64,000 bases of DNA from Brachionus manjavacas (taxonomy: Eukaryota; Rotifera; Eurotatoria; Ploima; Brachionidae), in the NCBI GenBank assembly GCA_019054805.1, contig JAHQIY010000012.1:1426001-1490000 (forward strand), given 5' to 3'. Below are positions 33,545 to 43,664 of the stretch, one piece after another. A model generated the notes under the pieces. That model saw only the letters and a list, made by a program, of their open reading frames with translations, was not told where the DNA came from and did not search any database. The translations under genes and the position numbers were made by a program. The number at the start of each line of letters is the position of its first letter. Position 1 is the first letter of the stretch.

Positions 33545-34081
33545 TTAAATATCGAACGATTTCCAACCCAATTTTTGTACATTTAATTTATCCTCAGTAG
33601 TTTCTTGGAAAAAATTCAGTCTTTCACAGAAAAGAGTCTTGGTCAGCTTCATGCTTTGGTCCGACTGGCCTGGCATTTTAGCATTCGGCATAAACTGGTA
33701 CAAGCTTTCACCGAGCACAATTTGAATATAATTTTTTAAATAAGTCTCTAATTTTTGTTGTCTCTCTATTTGAAAAGAATCGGTTTTATTAAATGGAGAT
33801 CTCGGCGGAAACGCCTCTTTCCTCAAATTTGGACACATTTTACCCATCCGCTCATGTTCATCGCGGATCTCACTAAATCTTCGGAAAATTACCCAATATT
33901 CTCCATTTACCTTTAACTCAATTGCATATTTGTAATATTCTTCATTTAATAGGAAATTCTGACGTTTTGTTATCAATAAAGCTTTGTTTATTTTAATGAA
34001 AATTCCTGTATTAGCTATAGTACTGGCTTGACGATTGCTGGACTCATTTGCAAGGTTGACCACAAGGTGCATGTGCTCCAT
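33545..34081 (-). CDS. Stand-alone PX-domain protein resembling the KIF16B tail
   Basis: Single exon, 178 residues. The PX core is at about residues 35-130: YKYAIELKVNGEYWVIFRRF (50-69; RRFS is the phosphoinositide-pocket motif), FPPR (91-94, proline-rich loop) and ERQQKLETYLKNYIQ (106-120). The C-terminal tail (SMKLTKTLFCERLNFF) follows the pattern of the segment after the PX domain in KIF16B. PX domains of this kind bind PI3P on early endosomes. Here there is no motor or coiled coil, and a 34-residue leader starts at a clear ATG. A KIF16B-type kinesin gene lies 19 kb away on the other strand, but the part that should encode its own PX domain is outside the window. It could be a retrocopy or relocated tail of that gene, or an independent PX protein. 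Confidence 0.85.
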   Translation of the reverse strand: MEHMHLVVNLANESSNRQASTIANTGIFIKINKALLITKRQNFLLNEEYYKYAIELKVNGEYWVIFRRFSEIRDEHERMGKMCPNLRKEAFPPRSPFNKTDSFQIERQQKLETYLKNYIQIVLGESLYQFMPNAKMPGQSDQSMKLTKTLFCERLNFFQETTEDKLNVQKLGWKSFDI

Positions 34082-34740
34082 TTTGTGTAAATAGAAGATA
34101 ATGTGAAGTCAAAAATTTTATTATTTTGCCCAAAAAGATTTTAAAATTCAAAAAATTTTTTCAAGATAAGATAAAACTGAGTTTAAAGTCAAAGCCTATT
34201 GGTATCTTGTCACATGAATTTTTTCTTTAAAAAATTCAAATTAAAATATTTTTGAAAAAACACATGTAAGCTTTGATTAGATTTCAACTGTTTGGTCTGG
34301 TAAGTAATGGTTCTTTTGCAAACGAATTACTGATGAACTGATACTTCCAGTACTTCTGGAAGCCGATATTTAGTGTTAGTTTATGCTCAATTGTTTATTC
34401 AGTGTATCAGCCCTTGACAAAAGACTTTATTTATTGCTTGATTTCAAATTTACTCGAGCTACTTTTTGAATAATTCAGGGCTTTTAATAAGTAATTTGGT
34501 TTGAATCAGTTGACAAACAAATAGAAAACAAAACTTTTTTGATAATTTTTCCTTATTATTATCTTAAAGACTAATTTAAAAATTAAAAATATTATTTAAT
34601 ACTTAAATATCGATTATTTTCGATGAAATATACTTATTTTCATCGATATATTACATATCTATATTTTTTCTTTAATTTCTTTTATTTTAATCCTTTTTAC
34701 TTTATTTATTTTTATTTTTTAATTCATACATTTTTTTTCT

Positions 34741-34776
34741 GAAGGAGCATTAGCTCGGTATAGATTTACAAATAAA
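34741..34776 (+). repeat. LINE-B 3' tail, very short copy
   Basis: CTGAAGGAGCATTAGCTCGG followed by TATAGATTTACAAATAAA matches the 3' end of LINE-B on the plus strand. Nothing else of the element is present, so it is an extreme 5' truncation. Confidence 0.65.
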
Positions 34777-35034
34777 TTCCGAATTTTTGTTTATCAGGAT
34801 TTTATTTTTGACTAATGTTAATTTTAAGTTCCTGTTAGTCTATTTTGATTTCGGATACATTATTAAAGCTTTTTAAATTTTAAGTAAAATTTAGAATGCA
34901 TAATAAACTTTCTTAAAACATTACTAAAAGAGCAATTTATATTTTTTTGATTTATTTAAAAATGTAATTTTTATAATACAATTTTACTAAATTTTACATT
35001 TAAAAAAATGTTATTTTACCTAAATTTTTATTTT

Positions 35035-35313
35035 TTTTTTATTTGTTTTCTGTATCGAGCTAAAGCTCCTTCAGAATAAGTTAAAAATAAAATTAAAGTT
35101 AATAAAATTAGATAAAAACAAATCAAAATAGAGTAAATAAGCTAAAAAAATGAAAGTTGAAAAGACATAAATTGGAAAAGACTGTTACATGTGGCACATG
35201 TTTAAATAGTTCAATTTCAGGAAAAAAGAAGAAATAGTAAGGTAGCAATTACACAATGGAGTTGGGTATTCAATATATCTTGATTCGAAACCTTCTTTGT
35301 ATTCATAATTTGC
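35035..35313 (-). mobile_element. LINE-B copy, 5'-truncated to the last ~280 bp
   Basis: The minus strand ends with the GAGC-TTTA-GCTC hairpin and GATACAGAAAACAAAT. Its 5' part (about 35220-35310) is nearly identical to the last coding bases of the 21263-21673 copy (GGTAGCAATTACACAATGG and TTCAATATATCTTG on the plus strand). It lies inverted relative to the tail at 34741-34776, about 280 bp away. Confidence 0.8.
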
Positions 35314-35496
35314 AATTAAATTTTATAAGTCTATTTTGAAAAAATTGAACAAAAAAATTTCACCTTTTGACAAATTAAAATTTTGAAAGCAAATTCTCCA
35401 CCATTTTCCGAAATGATTGAAAATTACAGACTTATTTTATACGGAAATGCTGCATTTTATTAAAAAAATTTGACTTTTACCCGCGCTTAAATTTTA

Positions 35497-35632
35497 GAAA
35501 CACGCATTTGGCGAAAGCAGTTTAAGTCACGAATGTTTTATCATGGTCGAGATGGTATATATTGCCAGCGTCAAAGTTTTAATTCAAATTATGAGGCTGC
35601 AATATCGAAAAAGGGAATACGGTAATTTAAAA
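35497..35632 (+). other. Possible exon or coding remnant
   Basis: After an acceptor-like AAATTTTAG, two overlapping frames stay open for about 40-45 codons. One reads KQFKSRMFYHGRDGIYCQRQ followed by SFNSNYEAAISKKGIR and a stop, with a composition that looks coding. The other is also open. No partner exon was found and no domain is recognised, so this is only a candidate. Confidence 0.25.
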
Positions 35633-36137
35633 AAGAAATTAAAGATTTAGTTTTATATAAAACAACCATAAATTTCTCAGCATCCCTGAAGCTTAAAAGG
35701 TAATGATTATCAATTCTAATGTTCAAACTTTAGTTTATTTTATTAACTTACTTTCTTAGTTAAAATGATAAGTTTATTTAACTCATTTAATCTTTTTGAA
35801 AAAAATTTCCTGAATTACAATTCTTTAAAATTTAATTTGCTTTTTTTTTAAAAACATTCCAAATAAAAAAAAAGAATTGAAAATTTGATTTTATCTTCAG
35901 ATCTGAAAATTTAAAAATAACGGCATTTTAAAAATATGGAAAATTCCCAGTTAACGTGTTCTCAAACGCCAACAGAATTGAGAAAATTTGGAACAATTAA
36001 CTTTATTAAAATGTAACTTAAATCAGTTGAAATTTAAAGAATAACCTAATAACATAAAACATAAAAAATTGATTAAAAATTCAAATTCTTTAAATTTTTG
36101 TCTTAAATCTAAAAATTTTCTAATCTTAAAAGAGAAA

Positions 36138-36179
36138 AGTTCAATTGTAAAAGTCAACTTTGACTTTTACAATTGAACT
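36138..36179. repeat. Perfect 20-bp-arm hairpin
   Basis: Arms AGTTCAATTGTAAAAGTCAA (36138-36157) and its exact complement (36160-36179) are separated by two bases. A GACTT-rich repeat follows to about 36245. It lies about 450 bp upstream of the 36636 gene. Confidence 0.85.
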
Positions 36180-36635
36180 CTGAAACTCTGAAAAGACCTC
36201 GATTCAAAAATTTAGTTGCAAGTCTTGACTTTAAAAATCACGAAATTTTTTAGTCAAAATTAATACAGGTTAATTATAATTAATATTTTATTATATAATA
36301 TTATATATTATGTCCTTTTTTTGAAAATTTAATAAATCTATTTAAAGAATATTCTTAACTCTAATTTTAACTTAAAGAAATTTTCCCATCCTATACCCAG
36401 CCAATTTTCCAGCTAAATTTAAATCTAAAAAGAACTTCCAAAATTATTCCGCAATGCTTAATTTGAAGCAAACTATAATTTTTCTACTTAAAAAAACCAA
36501 AGCATTTTTCCAAAAAATTTTCCAAAACAATAGCGATGGTCAAACAAAAATTATAAATTCTAAAAATTTACACTCAGGTACAATTAAGACAAAAAGTAAA
36601 ATAATCTTTTATTTAAAAAAAAAGAATCTTCAACC

Positions 36636-37511
36636 ATGAGTGAAGCCGTCAACAGCAGCACAGCAAATAGCCGAAAAGCAAGCTTGCCAAACACTTCAAC
36701 CATGGTCACTCCTGCTAATCTTGAAACACTAGGCATCAAATTTGAAAATACACAAGACATTGAGCAATTTTTTGATTTAAAATTGGAATTGTATGACTTT
36801 GATGAGAGCCTAATGATTCTTAATTTGATCCGGCACGATCTCAGAACACTTGATGAGCGTCCTGAGCTTTTAAATGAACTTACCGACAATGAAAAAACAA
36901 TTGGCCTTCTCCTAAACAAAGTAATTGCCCATGATCCTCTAAAAGTTAGCATTAGAGAATCATTCACCAGCAATTTTTTGAATTATTTACTGATAAAACT
37001 CGGATTTGCTCAATATCCCTTGTTAATGTACTCTCAGCCAAAATATTCCTTTGAATTTGAAGGTCTTAGGATGACAGGTAAGCCTGAATTCAGCATCGAA
37101 AATAGATCGCAGGTCAAGTGTATTTTTGTTGACGAGAATCGCCATTTGACTAACATTAAAATAGCAACCGAGTTTTCGGAGTGCCAGATTGCAGCTGAGC
37201 TGGCCGCTGCAGCATACACCAGCTATGCCAGTCCAGCTAGTTCATCTATGCTAAAAGACCAAACAATATTTGCAGTGCGTGTGATTGGCACCAGATTTAC
37301 TTTTTACAAGGCCATTTTTCACAAAAATTATCTAGAATCAATATCAAGCGGAAATTTGGACTTGACCGAAAGACATGAACTCAATGTGTACAGATATCCT
37401 CCAAATGACGAAAATGAAACTTTATTTGGCTTTGACTATTCTGATAACAAGTATCGAGAGATTGTTTTAAAGCTTTTAATCCGTCTAAAAGAACAAATAA
37501 AAAATGTTTAA
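36636..37511 (+). CDS. Unrecognised 291-residue protein
   Basis: A single-exon gene with normal, non-repetitive codon content, flanked by AT-rich DNA. A polar N-terminal tail of about 27 residues precedes a mostly helical, acidic first half (30-130). The second half contains GKPEF (148-152), FVDEN (164-168) and an alanine-rich helix QIAAELAAAAYTSY (184-197), then beta-rich segments (IFAVRVIGTRFTFYKAIF). The order 'G-x-P-[DE]-F, later acidic strand, later Q-x3-E helix' is reminiscent of PD-(D/E)XK-fold proteins, but the E-x-K lysine is not apparent, so a catalytic role should not be assumed. No signal peptide or membrane segment. The first ATG after an in-frame stop context is used as start. 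Confidence 0.75.
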   Translation: MSEAVNSSTANSRKASLPNTSTMVTPANLETLGIKFENTQDIEQFFDLKLELYDFDESLMILNLIRHDLRTLDERPELLNELTDNEKTIGLLLNKVIAHDPLKVSIRESFTSNFLNYLLIKLGFAQYPLLMYSQPKYSFEFEGLRMTGKPEFSIENRSQVKCIFVDENRHLTNIKIATEFSECQIAAELAAAAYTSYASPASSSMLKDQTIFAVRVIGTRFTFYKAIFHKNYLESISSGNLDLTERHELNVYRYPPNDENETLFGFDYSDNKYREIVLKLLIRLKEQIKNV

Positions 37512-37814
37512 TTCTTTGAAAGATTTGAAAAAATTAAGGGTCTAATCAGTTATAATTTTTTAAATTGAAAATAAAATAATTTTTTGATTTATTTTTGAAA
37601 AAAAGATTAAAATAAACAAAATTTTAATTTATAGGAATGAGAAAAAATAAAATATAAGTAACGCTGCAAATTAATACGTATTAATAATTAAATTGTCAAA
37701 TAATATTATGTTATATCAAATAAAATTTTTTATGCCATTAAAACATCTATTTGTGATATAACTTACAAAAAGTAATATAAACAATTGTTATTATATACAA
37801 CTATGAATTATTAT

Positions 37815-38030
37815 TTATGTCTATACAACTTCGATAATGCTTTCGACATCAGCGCTGGTCTTCCTGCACTGCGTAATTGATTGAGTGATCCTGTAAACGC
37901 TGCATCAGGAAAATATGTAACGAGATTGATACCTTGACTATTCGATATCCTATAATTGACGTGTCGTTGAAATGGTTGTACAAAAAACGACTTTTAAGCC
38001 TAAAGAAGCGTATTATTAAGTGACACTCCC
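37815..38030 (-). pseudogene. Coding fragment of unknown origin (possible last exon)
   Basis: The minus strand reads SFFVQPFQRHVNYRISNSQG, then INLVTYFPDAAFTGSLNQLR and SAGRPALMSKALSKLYRHK to a stop near 37815. The frame opens just after an AAAAG that could be an acceptor; the upstream frame has TAA. The composition looks genuinely coding and GC is higher than surroundings. The protein is not recognised and no upstream exon was found, so it is either a terminal exon or a gene remnant. Confidence 0.3.
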
Positions 38031-38039
38031 AAGAGGGTA

Positions 38040-38455
38040 TTTTTTCGAAAAACAAATGCCACATTTTTAATCAGCAACCTCAAAAACCCATTTTTAAACC
38101 TAAAAAATTCAAAAAATTTACTTATCTTAAAAAATGTTAACAATTTTAAAATAAAATTTTATTTAACTCAATGCGATTTTAAGAAATAATTATACAAAAT
38201 TTTAAAATTTCAAAAAGAATTTATTAATTATAAAATTTTGGATGTTGGTTGTTTTTTGTGATAGGAGCTAAAAAAAGAGTAATTATTTTGATTTGATTTG
38301 AAGTGATGTAAAATAAAATAATTTTAACTGTAAATAGCAACGCTTTTTAATTTCACCAAACACTGGGGTGATTATTTTTTATTTAAAAAAGTATCTTACT
38401 CTCTGCCTTTTTCACATCATGCAAATTATAAGCTGAGTAAAAATCACATAATATT
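38040..38455. other. AT-rich spacer, no gene recognised
   Basis: Low-complexity sequence between the coding fragment at 37815-38030 and the mariner-like foldback that starts near 38460. Confidence 0.45.
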
Positions 38456-38459
38456 AATG

Positions 38460-39740
38460 TACAGTAGCGCTACGCCACGTGGATTTTACGTAAATTTACG
38501 TCAAATTACGTGACGGAAAAAAAAAGTAAATTTTCGTAAATTTACGTTTAGAAGAACAGTAAAATTACGTTAATTAACTTTTATTAACGTAAATTTACCA
38601 AAATTACCGTAAAATGTAAAACGGCAAGTCGAAAATTCAAAATTTTAGACGATTTTTTAGAAAATATTCTCACTTTCTAACTATTATTCTCAAAAAAGTC
38701 ATTTTACGTAAATTTACGTAAAATTTCATTTTTACCAAGTAAAATTTGGTAAATTTGGTAAAAAAAGTAAAAATTTAAAATTTTTTAATTTAAAATATTT
38801 TTTTAAAGTTGTATTAAGTGTATTTTAATAAATATTTATTAGTGATTTCATCATTATTCATTCTTTTTAGTCACTATATTAAAAAATTCATTTTAGTTTG
38901 CTAAAGAATAAGAATTTATTGCAAATTCGGTGGCTCCTTTAAACGAGACACCACCCCACACATGGATTTTAGATTCAAATTTTGAGCTAGATGGGATAGC
39001 TTCAGGCCTTGATGACGGTAGCTTATTCATCATTTAGACAGTAAAGTTATTAATATTTGTAAGGTTATTATATTTGCAGTAATTTCTTATTCTGTTGCAA
39101 ATTGAAATGAAATTTTTTTAGCTTTTTAAGTGCACTATGGATTCTGAATTGTATAAGGATATTTTAGCTGAATATTTACTCCCATTTGTGTCTGAAAATA
39201 ATTCATTTAATTTTAAATTGCATCAAGACAATGACTCAAAGCACAAATTAGATCTTTGCTGTGAATTTAAAAAAAAAAAGAAGCATATACTGGGTGTGTT
39301 TTTTATAAAAAAAATAATAATATAAAAAATCTAAGGAATATTTTTAAAAGATAAGGTCTCCTTCAAAGTCTCCAGACCTAAACCTTACTGAAATGGTTTG
39401 GAATGAGTTGAAAGATTCAATAAAAAAATGAACAAGAACCAGTTGAGGCAATTTTTGATTTCCAAAAAAGTCTAAGTCCATCAAATGCCAGTCTTATATA
39501 AACCATTTAAAAAAGGTATTTTCATAATTTTCATTTTTTTAAACTCTAATCATGTATTAAAGGTAATTGATATAGTGATTGAAAAGAATGGAGAATGGTC
39601 AAATCACTGACAAAAAATTATTAAAATAAACTTAATACAACTTTAAAAAAAAATTTCAAATAAAATCTGAGAAATTTACTTTTTTTTAACCAAAGTTTAA
39701 CAAATTTTACCTGGTATTTACTTGATAATAAATTTAAAAC
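38460..39740 (+). mobile_element. Tc1/mariner-like foldback element (copy B) with transposase remnants
   Basis: Arms at about 38735-38882 and 39556-39725 are imperfect reverse complements. Each contains the last transposase codons (VIDIVIEKNGEWSNH then stop on the right, at 39559-39609; its inverted counterpart on the left at about 38830-38880). Inside, ESKIHVWGGVSFKGATEF is encoded on the minus strand (about 39000-38930). YKDILAEYLLPFVSENNSF and LHQDNDSKHKL (39137-39260) and SPDLNLTEMVWNELKDSIKK (about 39370-39430) are on the plus strand. The outer left side (38460-38720) is packed with TTTACGTAAA phrases. Dead. Confidence 0.72.
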
Positions 39741-39834
39741 CTAGATAAAATTATTAACTAATAGAATTAAAAGACACTTTTATAGATAAAAAATTAAAAT
39801 GCTAGATAACTTTATTTTTTTTTATTTTATTTAT

Positions 39835-39890
39835 TTATTTCAATCAACTTCTTGAAGGCGATTTAAAGTAATTAGAATAAATAAGACATA
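39835..39890 (-). repeat. Short LINE 3' tail (LINE-C-like)
   Basis: On the minus strand, CGCCTTCAAGAAGTTGATTG is followed by AAATAAATAAATAAAATAAA, resembling the LINE-C 3' end (hairpin, TTGATTG/TTCAATTC-like spacer, ATAA tail). Only the tail is present. Confidence 0.4.
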
Positions 39891-40439
39891 AAAATTTGAT
39901 AATTTCTAAATAAATATATAAGGGAAATGGTAACTTTTAATTTTTTTTTTTTTAATTTAACAAAATTATTATTCATTTTTCCATTTTTCAATTGAAATAA
40001 AAATTAAAATAGAGCAACACAATATGCGTTACAACATCGATGGACTTCCAGAAAGTATTTTTTTTTTATTTATTTACTAGATAAAATTAACTATAAATAT
40101 AATTGAATAAATACTCAATATTTTATTTGATTAATTAAGTACACATTTATTTTATATAGATTTTAATAAGATAATTGTTGTTAATCAAATAATTTCTGTA
40201 TCTATCAAAAAATATTATAGAGTTTTGTCTTTTATTTTATTAAGTATAATTAAAAAAAAAAAAAAAATCCACTACATCGAAAATTTTGCACAATATTGTT
40301 TAAACCTTTGGATTAAATATTTTAAATATTTTATTTTTACTAATGAAAGGTGCAAAATCTTAATAACTCGATTATTAACAAATGTCAATGTCTTACAAAA
40401 TAACTGAGAAAAGATTTACCCAAATTATTTGGTAAGAAA

Positions 40440-40496
40440 AAATTCTCGGAAAAATGATTTAGAAAATTTAAACAGAGCTTATTCTGTCGATATTAT
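40440..40496 (+). pseudogene. Host LINE reverse transcriptase, left fragment
   Basis: The plus strand encodes ENLNRAYSVDI up to the LINE-D insertion; the reading continues at 45811 with FTDFSRAFDRV. The 16 bases 40481-40496 are repeated at 45811-45826. Confidence 0.7.
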
Positions 40497-40689
40497 TATT
40501 TATTTGACGAAAGACCGCTTGCCGGTCATTGATATCCTAGATATGCTGTTAAAAATAGCTTACCTAGGTTTAAAACAAAAATTTGTAAAAAGTATGTTAT
40601 TATAAAAAAAAAAAAAAATCAAAATAAATCATTATAGTCCTATATACAATTTAAACGAATAAAAGTGTGTATAAAAGTATTTTGTCTAA

Positions 40690-43664
40690 TCAGTTATTTC
40701 TGTCAAATCTGAGCCATTTGAAAAGTTCTTCTTTTAAGTTCGTTTTTCTTGATTGAAGTAATTGCCTGATTGATTTAGAATTATTATTTGATTCTTTATC
40801 TGCTTTAAAATCCACATCTATAACATATTTTATAGCTTTAATTTTGTCAGATGTGCTGACTTGTGATGAGACCAAATGGTATTCGCTATATTCTTCTATT
40901 ATTATAGCGACTTCTTCCAAAATGTCTTTGTCTAGTTTTTGTTTTGTAATTTGGTTTTGAACTGAATTAATATTTAAAGCAAGCTGTAGATCTTTTGTTC
41001 TACACCTGGTCGGTAATCCAAATGTCATTTTCAAAATATTGCCATCAGTTCTTTTCAATAAGTTCATGGTTGTTTTTTGAATGTTTATATTTTCCATTCC
41101 ATAAAGTAGTATGGGTCTTATATAAATTTTGAACAGTTGACCTTTCATAAACGGACACAAATGTTCAGTGTTAATTCATATTCTGTTGAGTTTTACAAGA
41201 GCTAATAAAGACATTTTCTTCCTCTTTGAAAGATGCTTGAGGCATTTGTCTTGTTCATCTATGTCAAAACCGAGATATTTCATCTCATCTACTTTGAGGA
41301 TACTTGTTCCATCTAACTTTAGTTCTGTATGTAGGAGATCTTTCCCATTTGATTCATTCTTGTCATTATTGAATTTCATGAATACAGTTTTAGTAGGGTT
41401 GAACTTTATATCCATTTTCATGCCAATTTCTTCAATTATTTCCAGCTGTTTTTGAAGTCCATTTTTTGTAGTGTTCATTAGTAAGATATCGTCCGCATAC
41501 GCTAGAATATCAAGCTTGATATCCCCAACTTTAATACCTTCGTCACATTCAGCCAGCTTTTTTAGAATTGGTTCTAAGTATATTGAAAATAGCTTAGGTG
41601 ATGCTACACCACCTTGCCTTACTCCAACAGTGGATTTAAAAATTTTAGAGTATAAACCATGATTTGATACCATCATCAGTGACGACTCATAATATTTGAT
41701 TAATGCCAAAGTAACTTGAACTGATATTTTATTTTTTATGAGTTGTTGCCATAATATAGCTCTAATAACTTTATCAAACGCCTTAGATGCGTCAATAGCG
41801 CACACATATAGAGCCTGTCTTTTTTTTTTTGTTAATTTAATGGCTTGTTTAAGGCAAAACACTGCATGTCCACAGGAAGATTTCTTTTTAAAACCAAATT
41901 GTCTAGGATTTTCTTTATATTTGTTTTCAATTTGTTCAAGCAGTATTGACTCAAATAAGTTTGAGAGAGGTTCTGACACTGCAATTGGCCTAATATTTTT
42001 GATGTTTGAATTACTTTTTTTTGAGCATTTAATCAGGGGTCAGACTATACTTAAATTGAACAAGTAAGGCATTGTCTGAGTTTCGATCATCTTTTCAAAG
42101 ACGACCTTAATCGTCTCTGTTATAGTTGAATTACATGAGTATTTAAGCATCTCATTGCTTAATAATGTCAGGCCAACACTTTTGTTATTAGATAAATTTT
42201 TTATTTTTTATCCAGTTTTTCGAAGTTGATATTATATTCAATCCTAGGTGAATTTTCTCTTTTAATGAAATCATTTACATCTTTTTCAGCTTTCTCAATT
42301 TCATTAGCACTCGCCATTGACACATTATTTGTTTTTGAAAAAGTTAACTTAAATTCATCTTCCAGGGCTGATATATCAATATCAACTCGAGGACATTTTT
42401 TATACTGTTTATTTATTTCCTTCCAGAAGTCAATTTTGTTTTTTTTAAATAAAGCATTTAATTTCTTTAAAAGTCCTTCCTTTTTTAATTTTAGGTTGAG
42501 TCTTTTTTGTTTCCTGAATTGCTTTTTGATTGGAAAATATTCCAACTTTTCTTTGTAGCTGAAGCCTGAATTTCTAAATTTAATATATTTGCTTACCATT
42601 TCAATGTGGATTTCCTGAATAATTGAGTTCCAGCATGATTTTTTCTTAATATGCATTTTTTTCGTCTTTTTGATTAAGCTAGAAGTATTAATTGCCGCAT
42701 TGACTAAAATGCTTGTTAATTCGTTGACAGTTTCACTTAACTTGCATTTGATTTTATTTTTGTCATCCTCATTAGATAGTTCAATCACTCTAGAATAAAG
42801 TGGTGTGATATTATTTTGGACATTTTTCTGGTATTCCAAGCGTTGTTCAAGACTTAGCCAATTGAGTTTGATTTTTGGTGCATCATTACTTTTTTGCTCT
42901 ATAAAAGTATTAATACCATTTAATTTTTGGTAATCGACAACGATAGATATTACATTGTGATCACTGAAATTGTTTGTGCTCTTGACAATTTTGGCAGTTT
43001 GAACCATTTTGCTTTTATTGTGGCTTACAACGTGATCTATCCAACTCCTATAGATAACATCTTTATTTCTCCTTGAGTACGTATATTTAATCTCATGCTC
43101 TTCAAGAATATCATTAAATATGAATCCATTTTTCCGTATACAATCACGTAATTTTATCGAGTTTGTATCGAAGCGAGTAATATCTGTATTGAAGTCTCCT
43201 GCAATAAGTACTTCTTGACCAATTGTGTTTTCAGTTGATACAATTTGCTGTAAGGTTTCAATGTCTGCTTCAAACTCTAATTTCTGAGAACTAGTTCCAT
43301 CAAAGTATTTAAAATACACATTAATTATTGTTAGTTTAAGGAGTCTAATGAGTCCTATTCTCTCAGTCACAAAGCAGTGGCTTTTGATTTTTACGTTTTT
43401 TTTAACAATAAATGCGATACCACCTGAGGCTCGTCCTTTGTTGTATCGTTTCAACGCAGGTTTAGAATATATATTGTAACCTTTAGAATATAGTGACATG
43501 TTGATATCATTTAAATTTTTAGCCCAAGTTTCTTGTAGTAGTATCAAGTCATTTTCGACTAGGAGTGCATTAATATACGAACAGTTATTAGAGATCCCAC
43601 AAGTGTTTAGAGTTATGATTTTAAGATTGTTCGTACTGGCTTGGTGAGATCTTATCTTTGATTG
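40690..43664 (-). pseudogene. LINE-D ORF2: AP-endonuclease and reverse transcriptase, lightly damaged
   Basis: The frame starts directly after the ORF1 TAG, without an ATG before the first endonuclease motif (ITLNTCGI). Endonuclease: LILLQETW, GRASGGIAF, LIAGDFNTD, SWIDHVVSHN, FSDHNVISI (about 43620-42900). Linker, then reverse transcriptase (NIRPIAVSEPL, PRQFGFKKKSSCGHAVF, DASKAFDKV, VGVRQGGVASPKLF, AYADDILLM; about 41990-41420) and C-terminal region to 40690. Lesions: a frameshift in an A-rich run near 42200-42215, a TGA near 42040 where arginine is expected (FNLSIV-PLIK), and a TGA at 41176. Catalytic residues of both enzymes are present. Between these lesions the frames are long and clean. 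Confidence 0.9.

Noticed and set aside
43520-43547. Start of LINE-D ORF2 at the codon before ILLQETW
   Set aside because: That codon is TTG and the conserved endonuclease N-terminus (ITLNTCGI) lies upstream in the same open frame, continuous back to the ORF1 stop.
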